Source of the DNA: JABMOV01 sp964344305
GTDB lineage: Bacteria; Fidelibacterota; Marinisomatia; Marinisomatales; JABMOV01
Assembly (NCBI GenBank): GCA_964344305.1
Contig: CAYFMT010000011.1
Span: 1 to 64,000 of the forward strand
Reading direction: 5' to 3'
Length of the DNA: 64,000 nt
The position numbers and the translations under genes were made by a program. A model generated the notes under the pieces. That model had not been told where the DNA came from. It ran no database searches and saw only the letters and a program-made list of their open reading frames with translations. Shown piece by piece: positions 19,254 through 28,130 of this stretch. Positions within the stretch are counted from its first letter, which is position 1. Every line of letters starts with the position of its first letter.

Positions 19254-21108
19254 CTCGAGACTGATCTTTATTTTCCTCCTGGCAGCATTGATGAAAATGG
19301 ATGGTCAGGTCCTTTCCCATCCACAGCAGAATGTCCAGATGAATACTGCACGCTACCTGGAAAACCAGAACCGCCTTGATGAAGCCATTACGCTGTATAA
19401 GGATATCCTGATCCAGAATGAGACACATCCCCAGGCTTTTCGTCGATTAAAGGATATCTATGTTCGACTGGAGCGTTATGATGAAGCGGTAGAATTAATC
19501 GAGGCGCGATTGGCTTCAAAACCAAAGGAAATGCAAACTATCCTGACTCTGGGTGAGATCTATTATAAACAGAGCAGAATTCAGGAAGCGTACAATGTCT
19601 GGAGGGAAATGGAGGCATCCTTCCCAAAAAACCTGTCGACATATCGACTGTTATTCAATACCTATGTGCGATTATCCCTTGAAGATGAACTTGTTTCCAT
19701 GGTGAAAAGAGCCCGCATGGGATTGAATTCCCCTCATGCCCTGGCTCTTGAACTGGGAAATTATTACTATGCCAGACGCATCTACCCGCAGTCCATGTCT
19801 GAATACCTTCTGTATCTCCGTCACGAACCTCGTCAGACGAGACTTATATCAAGCAGGATACTCCTCATGAGTGATGAAGAGGAAGCTCATCCATATATTG
19901 TGTCAGCTCTGGAAGACGAAATCAGCCACAATGAACATGCCAGTCGGGAATTGTTGAGTTCATATTATTTCAAGACAAGGAGATACAAAGACGCACTTGA
20001 CCAGCAAAAATTACTCGGTCTTCAGTCAAATCAGGACTACGATCGGTGGCTTCGTTTTTCAGAATCCCTGCGTCAGGAGCAGGCATACTCCCTTGCTCTG
20101 GATGCATATTCCACTTTTCTGTCACTTGAGGAACCCATACCAGCCAGGCTAAAGGGAAAGGCCCTCATTGGTCTTGCTCAAACATTTGAGGACCAAATTA
20201 TACCGGAAGAAACCGGTCCGCAATTTGTTAAGTATTTCCCGGAAAATATCTTTTTCGAATCGCATTTTTATTTCCAGCGGGATGTATCCAGTCAATCTGT
20301 GGCTTCAGCCTTTAATCTTTATGATTCTGTGCTCGTTAACATTCCTTCATCCGGTTTCTCTGCCCAGGCAAGTTTTCGACTGGGTGAAATCCAATACAGG
20401 ATGACAAGGAATTTTGATGGCGCTGAGCAATCCTATGAAACTGCCCTTCGTTCGAAACCTGACAAAGAGCTGGAAGCTCTCATTCGTTTGAGACTCGGAG
20501 ATATTCTCCTGGCACGTGGGAACCTCTCTGCAGCTGCCTACTATTTTCAAAACGAGATAAATCGTGGCATTGAATTCCAGACACGGTTCATTCAATCCCT
20601 GCTTTACCAGGGATATGTAGATTCTGCAATTACAGCACTTGGAGGAATAACTGATACGATAGCTCCCATGAATCCATGGTTCAATGATGTTCTGGAACTG
20701 GTGGATTTTCTCGATCAGGGATTGGAATCAGATTCAGAAATACTGGCGGACTATTTTAAGGGTGAATATCTCCTGCGTCAGTACAAGCTTGTTGAAGCGG
20801 CTGATTTTTTTGCATACATCCGTCAGTCTTACCCCTCAACGAATTTGGGCCATTATCTTCTCCTGAGAGAGTCCCTTATTCGGCTCCAACTTGAAGATTA
20901 TTCATCCGTATTTTCCCTTACATCACAGTTAAAGGATACGGAGTTTTATGACAAAGGCATTGTGTTGACCGGTCAAATACATGAGGGTTTTCAGGATAAG
21001 GAAAAAGCACTGGAGTTCTATTTCACCCTTCTTGAAGACCATCCAGAATCCCTGTTGTCTGAACCTGTCCGCCTCCACGTACGATCACTAACCAAAACAA
21101 TGAATTAA
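19246..21108 (+). CDS. TPR-repeat secreted protein
   Basis: A 620-residue protein with an N-terminal signal peptide (about 1-22) and helical repeats of TPR type throughout, for example ENQNRLDEAITLYKDIL near residue 40 and ERYDEAVELIEARL near 75. The C-terminal half resembles the tetratricopeptide layout of outer-membrane assembly or gliding proteins. Its ATG lies inside the end of the DUF4175 gene (8-bp overlap), and its stop touches the next ATG, so translation is coupled on both sides. It is a probable scaffold partner of the DUF4175 protein. Confidence 0.85.
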   Translation: MNNSRLIFIFLLAALMKMDGQVLSHPQQNVQMNTARYLENQNRLDEAITLYKDILIQNETHPQAFRRLKDIYVRLERYDEAVELIEARLASKPKEMQTILTLGEIYYKQSRIQEAYNVWREMEASFPKNLSTYRLLFNTYVRLSLEDELVSMVKRARMGLNSPHALALELGNYYYARRIYPQSMSEYLLYLRHEPRQTRLISSRILLMSDEEEAHPYIVSALEDEISHNEHASRELLSSYYFKTRRYKDALDQQKLLGLQSNQDYDRWLRFSESLRQEQAYSLALDAYSTFLSLEEPIPARLKGKALIGLAQTFEDQIIPEETGPQFVKYFPENIFFESHFYFQRDVSSQSVASAFNLYDSVLVNIPSSGFSAQASFRLGEIQYRMTRNFDGAEQSYETALRSKPDKELEALIRLRLGDILLARGNLSAAAYYFQNEINRGIEFQTRFIQSLLYQGYVDSAITALGGITDTIAPMNPWFNDVLELVDFLDQGLESDSEILADYFKGEYLLRQYKLVEAADFFAYIRQSYPSTNLGHYLLLRESLIRLQLEDYSSVFSLTSQLKDTEFYDKGIVLTGQIHEGFQDKEKALEFYFTLLEDHPESLLSEPVRLHVRSLTKTMN

Positions 21109-22362
21109 ATGAAACAAATTATTTTATACTGCACCCTGTTTATTACTCTGTTATCGGGTCAAAAAATGCTCATCCCCATGGACATGGCACAGAAGGATCA
21201 TCTGAAGGCCTACGGACTTGCCTACTATATATTGACTGAGAATGTAAATATCGAATGGTTGTTGAATTACAGAGGTGGATCTTTCCTCGTCGACCAATAC
21301 GATTTCATTACCCGTGAATGCCGATTGCGTGGTATTTCCTGGGAAGCAAAGAATGGAGCAGAATTACTTGAAATCTATGGACATATTGATGAAAACAATA
21401 TGGATGTAATTCAACTGGAAAAAGCACCGAAAATCGCCATTTATACGCCACCTAACAAACAACCATGGGATGATGCTGTCACCCTGGCATTGACCTATGC
21501 GGAAGTCCCATATGAAACCCTATGGGATGAACAGGTTCTTACAGGAGAATTGTCCACTTATGACTGGCTGCATCTTCACCATGAGGATTTTACCGGTCAA
21601 TATGGAAAATTTTATCGAAATTATTTTAACGCCCCATGGTACATTGGCCAGCAGCGCGAATTTGAAGCTATGGCAAGGAGACTGGGATTCAACACGGTCC
21701 ACGAAGAGAAAAAGGCGGTTGCGCTTGCCATAAAAAACTATGTGGGACAGGGTGGTTTTCTCTTCGCAATGTGCTCTGCAACAGATTCCTATGATATTGC
21801 ATTATCCGCACAGAATGTGGATATTGCCCATACAGTATTTGATGGTACACCGCCTGATCCAAATGCCAATGAAAAACTGGACTACAGCCAGACATTCGCG
21901 TTTACCGATTATTCCCTGTATACTGATCCCATGATTTACGAATACGCTGATATTGATTTTCCCCCCAGCAATAATCCCATCGTAAGAGGCGCGGAAGCGG
22001 ATTATTTTTCCCTTTTTGAATTTTCCGCGAAATATGACCCTGTACCAACCATGTTAACACAGAATCATGTGGCAGTAGTAAAAGGTTTTATGGGGCAAAC
22101 GACAGGGTTCCTGCGATCAAAAATTAAAAAACATATCGTTGTTCTTGGTGAAGATCCAGCTTCCGACCAGGTGAAATATCTTCATGGAAATTTTGGACAG
22201 GGAACCTACACATTCCTGGGTGGACATGATCCTGAGGATTATCAGCATTTTGTGGGGGATCCACCTACAGATCTTTCATTGCATCGAAATTCACCAGGAT
22301 ACAGGCTTATCCTGAATAATATCCTCTTCCCGGCAGCACGAAAAAAGGAGCAGAAAACCTGA
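21109..22362 (+). CDS. conserved secreted protein (family often labelled 'asparagine synthetase B')
   Basis: A 417-residue protein with a short signal peptide (about 1-17). Conserved runs I recall from FCB genomes include MLIPMDMAQKDHLKAYGLAY and WLLNYRGGSFLVD. Database entries for this family often carry the name asparagine synthetase B, but I see no N-terminal Cys amidotransferase and no ATP-PPase SGGxDS loop, so that name is probably wrong. Middle segments (HHEDFTGQYG, GGFLFAMCSATD, FLGGHDPED) suggest a glutamine-amidotransferase-like fold similar to DUF4159. It starts directly at the TPR gene stop. True function unknown. Confidence 0.7.
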   Translation: MKQIILYCTLFITLLSGQKMLIPMDMAQKDHLKAYGLAYYILTENVNIEWLLNYRGGSFLVDQYDFITRECRLRGISWEAKNGAELLEIYGHIDENNMDVIQLEKAPKIAIYTPPNKQPWDDAVTLALTYAEVPYETLWDEQVLTGELSTYDWLHLHHEDFTGQYGKFYRNYFNAPWYIGQQREFEAMARRLGFNTVHEEKKAVALAIKNYVGQGGFLFAMCSATDSYDIALSAQNVDIAHTVFDGTPPDPNANEKLDYSQTFAFTDYSLYTDPMIYEYADIDFPPSNNPIVRGAEADYFSLFEFSAKYDPVPTMLTQNHVAVVKGFMGQTTGFLRSKIKKHIVVLGEDPASDQVKYLHGNFGQGTYTFLGGHDPEDYQHFVGDPPTDLSLHRNSPGYRLILNNILFPAARKKEQKT

Positions 22363-22805
22363 GTTCCATTTCCATTGACCAAGGAACTCTCAAGGATGCA
22401 TACCGGGTTCAAATTCAAACACCTGAATTTGAGGATCCCTATCCAATTGAAGAATACTCTCACCGACTACAAAACAGGAAACATCTTATCCTGGTTGCCT
22501 ATGATGATCATCTACCGGTAGGATATAAAATTGGGTTTGACAGGGATGAAGATGGCTCCTTTTACTCCTGGATGGGATCAGTTTTGCCTGGCTTTCGGCA
22601 GAAGGGGATTGCTACCCGTCTCGCGATTGAACAGGAGAAATGGGCAATTGAAAACGGATTCTTATCTATTAAAGTAAAGACCCGGAAAAAACATGGTGCT
22701 ATGATTTCCTTTTTGAGGACTTCCGGGTTTACATTAGTGGGTGAAATACCTGCGATTCCTGAACTCGAAACACGTTTGTTATTCGAGAAAAAACTGAACC
22801 AGTAA
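22359..22805 (+). CDS. GNAT family N-acetyltransferase, apparent CTG start
   Basis: Acetyl-CoA-dependent acetyltransferase fold of about 148 residues: motif A reads LPGFRQKGIATRL (RxxGxA pyrophosphate loop), followed by IENGFLSIKVKT and AMISFLRTSGF, the usual motif B region. The first ATG (22572) would remove the N-terminal half of the fold. The frame is open upstream, and the only well-placed initiator is CTG at 22359, eight bases after AAGGAG and overlapping the previous stop as CTGA. The stop overlaps the next gene as TAATG. The substrate is unknown. Confidence 0.8.
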   Translation: MSSISIDQGTLKDAYRVQIQTPEFEDPYPIEEYSHRLQNRKHLILVAYDDHLPVGYKIGFDRDEDGSFYSWMGSVLPGFRQKGIATRLAIEQEKWAIENGFLSIKVKTRKKHGAMISFLRTSGFTLVGEIPAIPELETRLLFEKKLNQ

Positions 22806-23206
22806 TGAAAACCATCACTGTCACATCTGAAAAAAGAACCGATATGGTTGATATAACATCAAGGGTTGAAACCATTATTTCGGAAGAAAAGATAGAAAAC
22901 GGTATCATGACCGTTTTTGTCCCCCACACCACCTGCGGTATTACCATAAATGAACATTGTGATCCTGATGTGGTTCGAGATATTCTTTTCCAACTGGAAA
23001 AGGTTGTTCCCTATGAGGATGGATATCATCATTATGAAAAAAATGCCGACAGTCATATAAAAACCAGTCTAATTGGTTCCAGTGAGACGGTGATTGTAAA
23101 TAATGGCCGGCTGGTATTAGGAACCTGGCAGGGTATTTTTCTCTGTGACTTTGATGGACCCCGAACAAGAAAAGTGCATATCAATTGCAGTAAGGATGTC
23201 ACGTGA
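22805..23206 (+). CDS. yjbQ: secondary thiamine-phosphate synthase YjbQ family (UPF0047)
   Basis: A 133-residue protein with the UPF0047/YjbQ signature: VFVPHTTCGITINEH, then DGYHHYEKNADSHIKTSLIGSS and a C-terminal LGTWQGIFLCDFDGPR. Conserved His and Glu residues would bind metal. E. coli YjbQ has weak thiamine-phosphate synthase activity, but the biological role of the family is unsettled. It starts at a TAATG overlap with the acetyltransferase gene, and its own stop overlaps a GTG start downstream, so it is the middle link of three coupled genes. Confidence 0.93.
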   Translation: MKTITVTSEKRTDMVDITSRVETIISEEKIENGIMTVFVPHTTCGITINEHCDPDVVRDILFQLEKVVPYEDGYHHYEKNADSHIKTSLIGSSETVIVNNGRLVLGTWQGIFLCDFDGPRTRKVHINCSKDVT

Positions 23207-24237
23207 GAATACTGATTCTTGTCCTCATCTCCATATTCCTGTGGCAGTGTTCTCAACCTGCAAATGTTATTCCTCTTGAAATCCCCAGGGATGGGCTATA
23301 CGACAGTGCGTATCCACATACTGATGTTTCAGTCCAGCTAAATCGCCTGTCAGAATCCGTTCTAAAAATCTATTTTACTGCCTATTACAAAAACTACTTC
23401 TTTGACAGAGACAGTCAGGTACAGCGTAGAGAAATTGACGACGCTTTAAAGAATATTGAATTCAGGGATATGGTTACATTTAGTCGGTCATCGTTTGGAA
23501 CCGCAACGGTTGTATCAAATGAGAATAATAGTATTGTATTGCTATCGTGTGCACATATTGGAAGTTTTCCGGATACACTTATTACTTTATTTCAGCAACC
23601 CGGGTCTCAGCGGGGTGAGCAATGGGTAGAAAGTGTGGCCATCAAACAGAAAAGTACTCATTTCATTGAACATGATTTTCTAAAGGGGAACCTTGAAATC
23701 CTCGCCGTGGATAATGAACGTGATCTGGCCCTGTTTGGTATCAAGCAATCACGGAGCGATCCATTCACACTTCGCCCGTTCCCGTATCCCTTTGGAAACA
23801 TGGAGGATCTTACATGGGGAAGCCTTGTATATATGATGGGGTATCCCATTGGTCATAAAATGGTTACACAGGGCATGGTGAGTCCTCCTGAGGATGACGA
23901 TGATGGTACCTTTATTGTGGATGCACTGTTTAATAAGGGATTCAGTGGGGGTGTGGTCCTGGCCGTGAAAGATGGTGTGCCAAATTTTGAGCTTGTGGGG
24001 CTGGCCAAATCAATTTCTGCTCAAACCGAATTCTACCTATCACCAGACAGCAGAAACATGCTTAACTATTCACAGTCCCTGATACCGTATGAGGGAGATA
24101 TGTTTGTCACCCCTCAACGATCCCTGCATTATGGTGTCACCTATTGCATATCAATAGATGCCATACACGATTTTATTCAAGAAAATACTGAAGAGATTGA
24201 AAAAATCGGTTACAGCATAACCTGTTATAGAAAATAA
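23203..24237 (+). CDS. trypsin-like serine protease-fold lipoprotein-like protein
   Basis: A 344-residue exported protein with a Cys at residue 16 (LWQCSQ, a loose lipobox). A trypsin-like triad can be read: His in LLSCAHIGS, Asp in NERDLALFGI and Ser in NKGFSGGVV, so it may be an active HtrA-like envelope protease, although no PDZ domain follows. The start is GTG, overlapping the YjbQ stop as GTGA. It is the last gene of the coupled run; the next gene converges with no spacer. Confidence 0.75.
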   Translation: MRILILVLISIFLWQCSQPANVIPLEIPRDGLYDSAYPHTDVSVQLNRLSESVLKIYFTAYYKNYFFDRDSQVQRREIDDALKNIEFRDMVTFSRSSFGTATVVSNENNSIVLLSCAHIGSFPDTLITLFQQPGSQRGEQWVESVAIKQKSTHFIEHDFLKGNLEILAVDNERDLALFGIKQSRSDPFTLRPFPYPFGNMEDLTWGSLVYMMGYPIGHKMVTQGMVSPPEDDDDGTFIVDALFNKGFSGGVVLAVKDGVPNFELVGLAKSISAQTEFYLSPDSRNMLNYSQSLIPYEGDMFVTPQRSLHYGVTYCISIDAIHDFIQENTEEIEKIGYSITCYRK

Positions 24238-24636
24238 TCAGTCCACACTTTTCGTATAAGCCCGAAGATTCTTGATTCTAAAGTTGGGATAGTCACTTTC
24301 TATGATAGATTCATGGCCAAATTCAATTGTCCAGAGTGTTGATTCACCTGGGTCCAATGTAAAATTCATGCTCTCGGATTCTCCGCCAAATTTTAAACCA
24401 TATGTGCTATCGGAATAAAAATCTGCCTCTATGTACCAGTAAGGATAGAATGGTTCATCATCGGTGTTCTTTACGGTTCCCTGGGCACGGAATTCGCTTA
24501 AGGTCGCTTCCAATGATGTGATGGTAAAACTGGCTTCGAACTCGTATACATCCGGTGCACCAATGACTGTATCAGGTTCACAGCTTCCTCCAGTCAACAC
24601 AAGAAAGGCTAACAAAACCAACAATATATTCTTCAT
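24238..24636 (-). CDS. small lipoprotein, FxLYD-like domain
   Basis: A protein of about 132 residues with a lipoprotein signal (hydrophobic run then TGGSC). I start it at 24636, where GGGAG lies six bases upstream. The mature part has the pattern of a beta-sandwich FxLYD-like domain (RAQGTVKNTDDEP, then FTLDPGESTLWTIEF), usually an adhesion or substrate-binding module. It is a single-gene unit, tail to tail with the protease-fold gene and with no gap between stops. Function unknown. Confidence 0.65.
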   Translation of the reverse strand: MKNILLVLLAFLVLTGGSCEPDTVIGAPDVYEFEASFTITSLEATLSEFRAQGTVKNTDDEPFYPYWYIEADFYSDSTYGLKFGGESESMNFTLDPGESTLWTIEFGHESIIESDYPNFRIKNLRAYTKSVD

Positions 24637-24773
24637 AACATCTCCCAAACTCAACTAAATGACAAGTTACACGACAGTCACAACGATTTCAAGGTATCGG
24701 ACCACTTTTTTACCTGATCTCCAACGAAAATTGTTGTGGTAATTAGTATCTTGAAACCTATCGGGAATAGATT

Positions 24774-25823
24774 CTATCTAAATATAAATCCTTCTTTAAG
24801 GGGATCCTCCGGATCAAAATAAAAATCACTCTTACCCGTAATATGGGCTGTACCGCTGACTTCCGGTATAACTGCATGATAGGATCCAAACGAGGTGGTC
24901 TCATGAACCATCACATCCATGGTTGTACCCAGAATGCTTTCGATAATTATTTTTTCACCTTTTTTAAGTTCTTCCCTTTCATGATGCAAGGCTGCACGAG
25001 CGCTAACACCAGAGCCAGTAGAAGAGCGGTCCACTTCACCTTCTGCAAAAATGCAAACATTTCGACTGTGATGGTGTGGGAATTTTGGCTTTCCGGTAAA
25101 TATGATTCCATATAGAAAACTTAAATCTTCCTCATACGGATGAGTAATAGGATAATCCTCCATTACTGCGTGTTTAATTTTCCTGCCCCAGTCTATCAAT
25201 TGGTTGTAATCCTTTTTCCCCATGCCTATACCCAGGTTATCTGCATCCACAATCGCATAAAACGCCCCACCGTATGCCACATCAAATGGTACCTGTCCAA
25301 TGCCCTTGACTTCAATATTTTTATCTCTTAAAAGGACAAATGAAGGCACATTGAGGAATGAAACCTTACATACTTTGCCATTTTTACGATATGCCCTTGC
25401 ACGGATAAGTCCTGGTGGTGCATCAATGATCAGTTCAGGATTTTCTTCATCCTTTTCAATTATACCGGTATCAAAAACCAGTTTTGTCAATGCAATTATT
25501 GCATGACCACACATGGTACTGTACCCCTCATTATGAATGAAGAATGTACCAAAATCCGCTTCATCCGTTACAGGTTCGGTTATGAATGCACCGTACATAT
25601 CCGCATGGCCGCGTGGTTCAAACATTGTTCCAGTGCGAATGTAATCAAAGTGATCCCTGAAATATCGACGTTTCTCCAGGATGGTGTTTCCCCGTATCTC
25701 TGGTAAACCATCGTACACGACCCGTAAGGGTTCTCCACCGGTATGGAGGTCTATGGTTTTAATAGTTAACCAGCTATCTTCCGGTGTCCAGGACCATTTT
25801 TTCATGTTCTTCATAGGATGCAT
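24774..25823 (-). CDS. proline racemase family protein, likely trans-3-hydroxy-L-proline dehydratase
   Basis: A 349-residue protein of the proline racemase superfamily. It keeps the first catalytic Cys (STMCGHA, Cys105), but the second, Cys in racemases and hydroxyproline epimerases, is Thr (DRSSTGSG, Thr269). In characterised relatives this Cys-to-Thr change marks trans-3-hydroxy-L-proline dehydratases, which give delta-1-pyrroline-2-carboxylate. The gene just upstream encodes a mu-crystallin/ornithine cyclodeaminase-type protein, the family that reduces that product to proline. Motif plus neighbour make this function likely. There are alternative ATGs at codons 4 and 7; no strong ribosome binding site. 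Confidence 0.85.
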   Translation of the reverse strand: MHPMKNMKKWSWTPEDSWLTIKTIDLHTGGEPLRVVYDGLPEIRGNTILEKRRYFRDHFDYIRTGTMFEPRGHADMYGAFITEPVTDEADFGTFFIHNEGYSTMCGHAIIALTKLVFDTGIIEKDEENPELIIDAPPGLIRARAYRKNGKVCKVSFLNVPSFVLLRDKNIEVKGIGQVPFDVAYGGAFYAIVDADNLGIGMGKKDYNQLIDWGRKIKHAVMEDYPITHPYEEDLSFLYGIIFTGKPKFPHHHSRNVCIFAEGEVDRSSTGSGVSARAALHHEREELKKGEKIIIESILGTTMDVMVHETTSFGSYHAVIPEVSGTAHITGKSDFYFDPEDPLKEGFIFR

Positions 25824-25858
25824 CTATTTATTTGATCTTAGAGTTTCTTATCGTGTCT

Positions 25859-26821
25859 CTATATCTCTACCTCAATACCCAAATCAGACTTGATACAATT
25901 ATCGTATATCATCCTGGCCGCAAATAAATCGAAGATGCCCAACCCAACTGTTTTGTAAAGTCGTGTAGATGTGAGATCAGGTTCTGCAAATCCATTTATT
26001 AACCCCGATACGTTTTTGATTTCTGTTTCGTCCACAAGTTTTTCCTTGATAGGATAAATTAAGTCTCCACTTTCCAACCGCCCATGCTCCGCGTCTATCC
26101 AAATTTCTTTAACCATGGAAAACAGGGAAGAGGGAAATTCTCTCATATCTGGTTTATAGGAACCTATTCCAATAAAGCACTTGTTTTCCAGTAGAAGTGA
26201 ATCATCGGGGAGTACCGGCTTCGGTGATGACGTGGCAGTCAATATCAACTCATTGTGGTGAAGCAATTCTTTGACAGTTTTACAAACAATTACCTCAATA
26301 TCGGCTCGCCGTTCAAAAAGAAAATCCTTAAATGAGTTCAGGGTTTTCGGTGACGGGTCATAGACATATATCCGCTGAATATTACGCACATCACTTGCAC
26401 TCCAGGCGAGATGCCGTCCCTGGTAACCCGCTCCAATAATCCCCAATCTATTGATCCCTTGCGACGTCAAGTACCTGACACCCACGCAGGCTACAGCAGC
26501 TGTCCTTAAAGCAGTAAGCTTTCCTCCATTTAGTAACGCCAGGGGTTTCCCTGTTTCCCCATCATTAAATATCACAAGCCCCTGGATGATATCCATATTT
26601 CTCATTGCATTTTTTGGAAATACCGAGACAAGCTTGGTGGCGTACGAATCGGGTCCAACCGATGGCATAAGCAACAACGTATTCTCTTGAATATCTACAT
26701 GGATGCGGTCAGGCGTAAAATAATCTGGGCTATCCACAGTCATAAGTGCTTTTTCCATGGCATTAACCAGTTGGTCTGGTTGGACTACATTTTCAATAAC
26801 ATTTTCTGGGATTATCAGCAT
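25859..26821 (-). CDS. ornithine cyclodeaminase/mu-crystallin family, likely delta-1-pyrroline-2-carboxylate reductase
   Basis: A 320-residue NAD(P)-binding protein. The Rossmann motif RLGIIGAGYQGRHLAW lies near residue 122, with the substrate pocket signature ALLNGGKLTALRTAAV before it. The family includes ornithine cyclodeaminase, alanine dehydrogenase, ketimine reductase and pyrroline-2-carboxylate reductase. Next to a proline-racemase-family dehydratase, the last is most likely: it would complete conversion of trans-3-hydroxy-L-proline to L-proline. The two genes are 35 bp apart on one strand and probably co-transcribed. Confidence 0.85.
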   Translation of the reverse strand: MLIIPENVIENVVQPDQLVNAMEKALMTVDSPDYFTPDRIHVDIQENTLLLMPSVGPDSYATKLVSVFPKNAMRNMDIIQGLVIFNDGETGKPLALLNGGKLTALRTAAVACVGVRYLTSQGINRLGIIGAGYQGRHLAWSASDVRNIQRIYVYDPSPKTLNSFKDFLFERRADIEVIVCKTVKELLHHNELILTATSSPKPVLPDDSLLLENKCFIGIGSYKPDMREFPSSLFSMVKEIWIDAEHGRLESGDLIYPIKEKLVDETEIKNVSGLINGFAEPDLTSTRLYKTVGLGIFDLFAARMIYDNCIKSDLGIEVEI

Positions 26822-26907
26822 AATTCAGGCAGTGGGCGAAATGATATGGTTCGCTGTTTTGGAAAAAGATTTCACGAGATAACTCATGCAAGGGTCTATT
26901 TTGAAAG

Positions 26908-27687
26908 TCATTCCCTCTTTTTTACTTCCTCCCATATGGCATCCATTTCCTCTAAAGTAGCTTCTTCGATTGGCTTCTTCCTTCGTTTTAGTTCATCCTC
27001 AATATGTTTAAAGCGACGGATGAACTTCCCATTCGTTTTTCTCAGCGCATCTTCCGCAGAGATATTCAGGTTCCGTGATAGATTTACGATGGCAAATAGT
27101 ACATCACCAATTTCTTCTTCCATGTGGTCCCGTACACCCTGGGTTTCTGCTTCCTTTAACTCAATGATCTCCTCATGTACTTTATCCCATACCTGTTCAA
27201 TGCGATCCCAATCGAATCCAACATAACTGGCTTTCTCCTGTAGACGCTGGGCCCGAACCAATCCCGGGAGATTTGGCGGCACACCATCCAAACGGGATGA
27301 GCGTTTCTTTTCCTTGTGCTTCTGAGCTTCCCAATTCTGCTTTGCATAAAAAGCTGCATCTGCTTTTTTATCACCGAACACATGCGGGTGACGTCGGATG
27401 AGTTTGTCGTTGATTCCTTTTAATGATTCCGATAAATAAAATAATCCCTGCTCTTCGGCAATTAGGGCTTGAAACACTACATGCAACAGGATATCTCCCA
27501 ATTCTTCACGCAATGTATCCCATTCTTCATTATCTACACTTTCAATCACTTCATACGCTTCCTCAAGAAAATAGGGAAGCAGGGATGAACTGGTTTGTTC
27601 ACGATCCCAGGGACACCCTTCTGGTGCGCGCAGTTTCCGAACAACATCAATCAATTCTTCAAATAAATTGCCTGTATTATTTTTCAT
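26908..27687 (-). CDS. mazG: nucleoside triphosphate pyrophosphohydrolase MazG
   Basis: House-cleaning enzyme that hydrolyses (d)NTPs to NMP and pyrophosphate. Two MazG repeats are present in 259 residues: the first with CPWDREQT and EEAYEVIE...EELGDILLHVVF, the second with EEIIELKE...EEIGDVLFAIVN. The acidic EExxE/ExxD clusters bind Mg2+. It lies two bases after ybeY and ends the unit acyl-CoA dehydrogenase, pgpH, ybeY, mazG. Confidence 0.96.
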   Translation of the reverse strand: MKNNTGNLFEELIDVVRKLRAPEGCPWDREQTSSSLLPYFLEEAYEVIESVDNEEWDTLREELGDILLHVVFQALIAEEQGLFYLSESLKGINDKLIRRHPHVFGDKKADAAFYAKQNWEAQKHKEKKRSSRLDGVPPNLPGLVRAQRLQEKASYVGFDWDRIEQVWDKVHEEIIELKEAETQGVRDHMEEEIGDVLFAIVNLSRNLNISAEDALRKTNGKFIRRFKHIEDELKRRKKPIEEATLEEMDAIWEEVKKRE

Positions 27688-27689
27688 GT

Positions 27690-28130
27690 TTAATCCTGAA
27701 TTAATTGTAGCCAGTCTGTTTTCTTAAGCCATTCATTCTCCAATTCGGTCATGATATCCTTTTCTTCCCTGGTATTATCATCATACCCTATCAGGTGCAA
27801 ACAACCATGAATGATCAGCCTTGCCAATTCTTTCTTAAATGGTTCACCAAATGTTTTCGCATTTTCTTTTGCTCGTGGGACACTGATGTAGATTTCCCCT
27901 TCCAGATCGTCTGTGTCCCCGTCAAGTCTGAACGCCATGACATCCGTGTATTGGTTTACATGAAAGAATTCCTGCTTTAAGTCAGAGACATATTCGTCAG
28001 TCGTGAAAATCATGGTTACATGAATAGACTTTAAGGAACTTTCGCTAAAAAAGGTTTTGGCGATATGCTTGGCATCTGAGGGTGAAACAGGATCTATTTG
28101 GGGATCCAATTCAACCCGGATTTCAATCAC
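27690..28130 (-). CDS. ybeY: endoribonuclease YbeY
   Basis: A 146-residue rRNA maturation and ribosome quality-control RNase. The metal site motif reads HGCLHLIGYDD: the first two His are present, but the third His of the E. coli type (GYDH) is Asp. I recall Asp or Lys-Asp at this place in Bacteroidetes-type YbeY, so this may be lineage normal. The ATG overlaps the pgpH stop by four bases, the common pgpH-ybeY order. Confidence 0.95.
   Translation of the reverse strand: MIEIRVELDPQIDPVSPSDAKHIAKTFFSESSLKSIHVTMIFTTDEYVSDLKQEFFHVNQYTDVMAFRLDGDTDDLEGEIYISVPRAKENAKTFGEPFKKELARLIIHGCLHLIGYDDNTREEKDIMTELENEWLKKTDWLQLIQD

Noticed and set aside
21109..22362. Asparagine synthetase B
   Set aside because: Neither the Cys amidotransferase start nor the ATP-PPase loop is present; the name seems inherited by database transfer.
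24774..25823. Proline racemase or 4-hydroxyproline epimerase
   Set aside because: The second catalytic Cys is Thr, which fits the dehydratase branch better.
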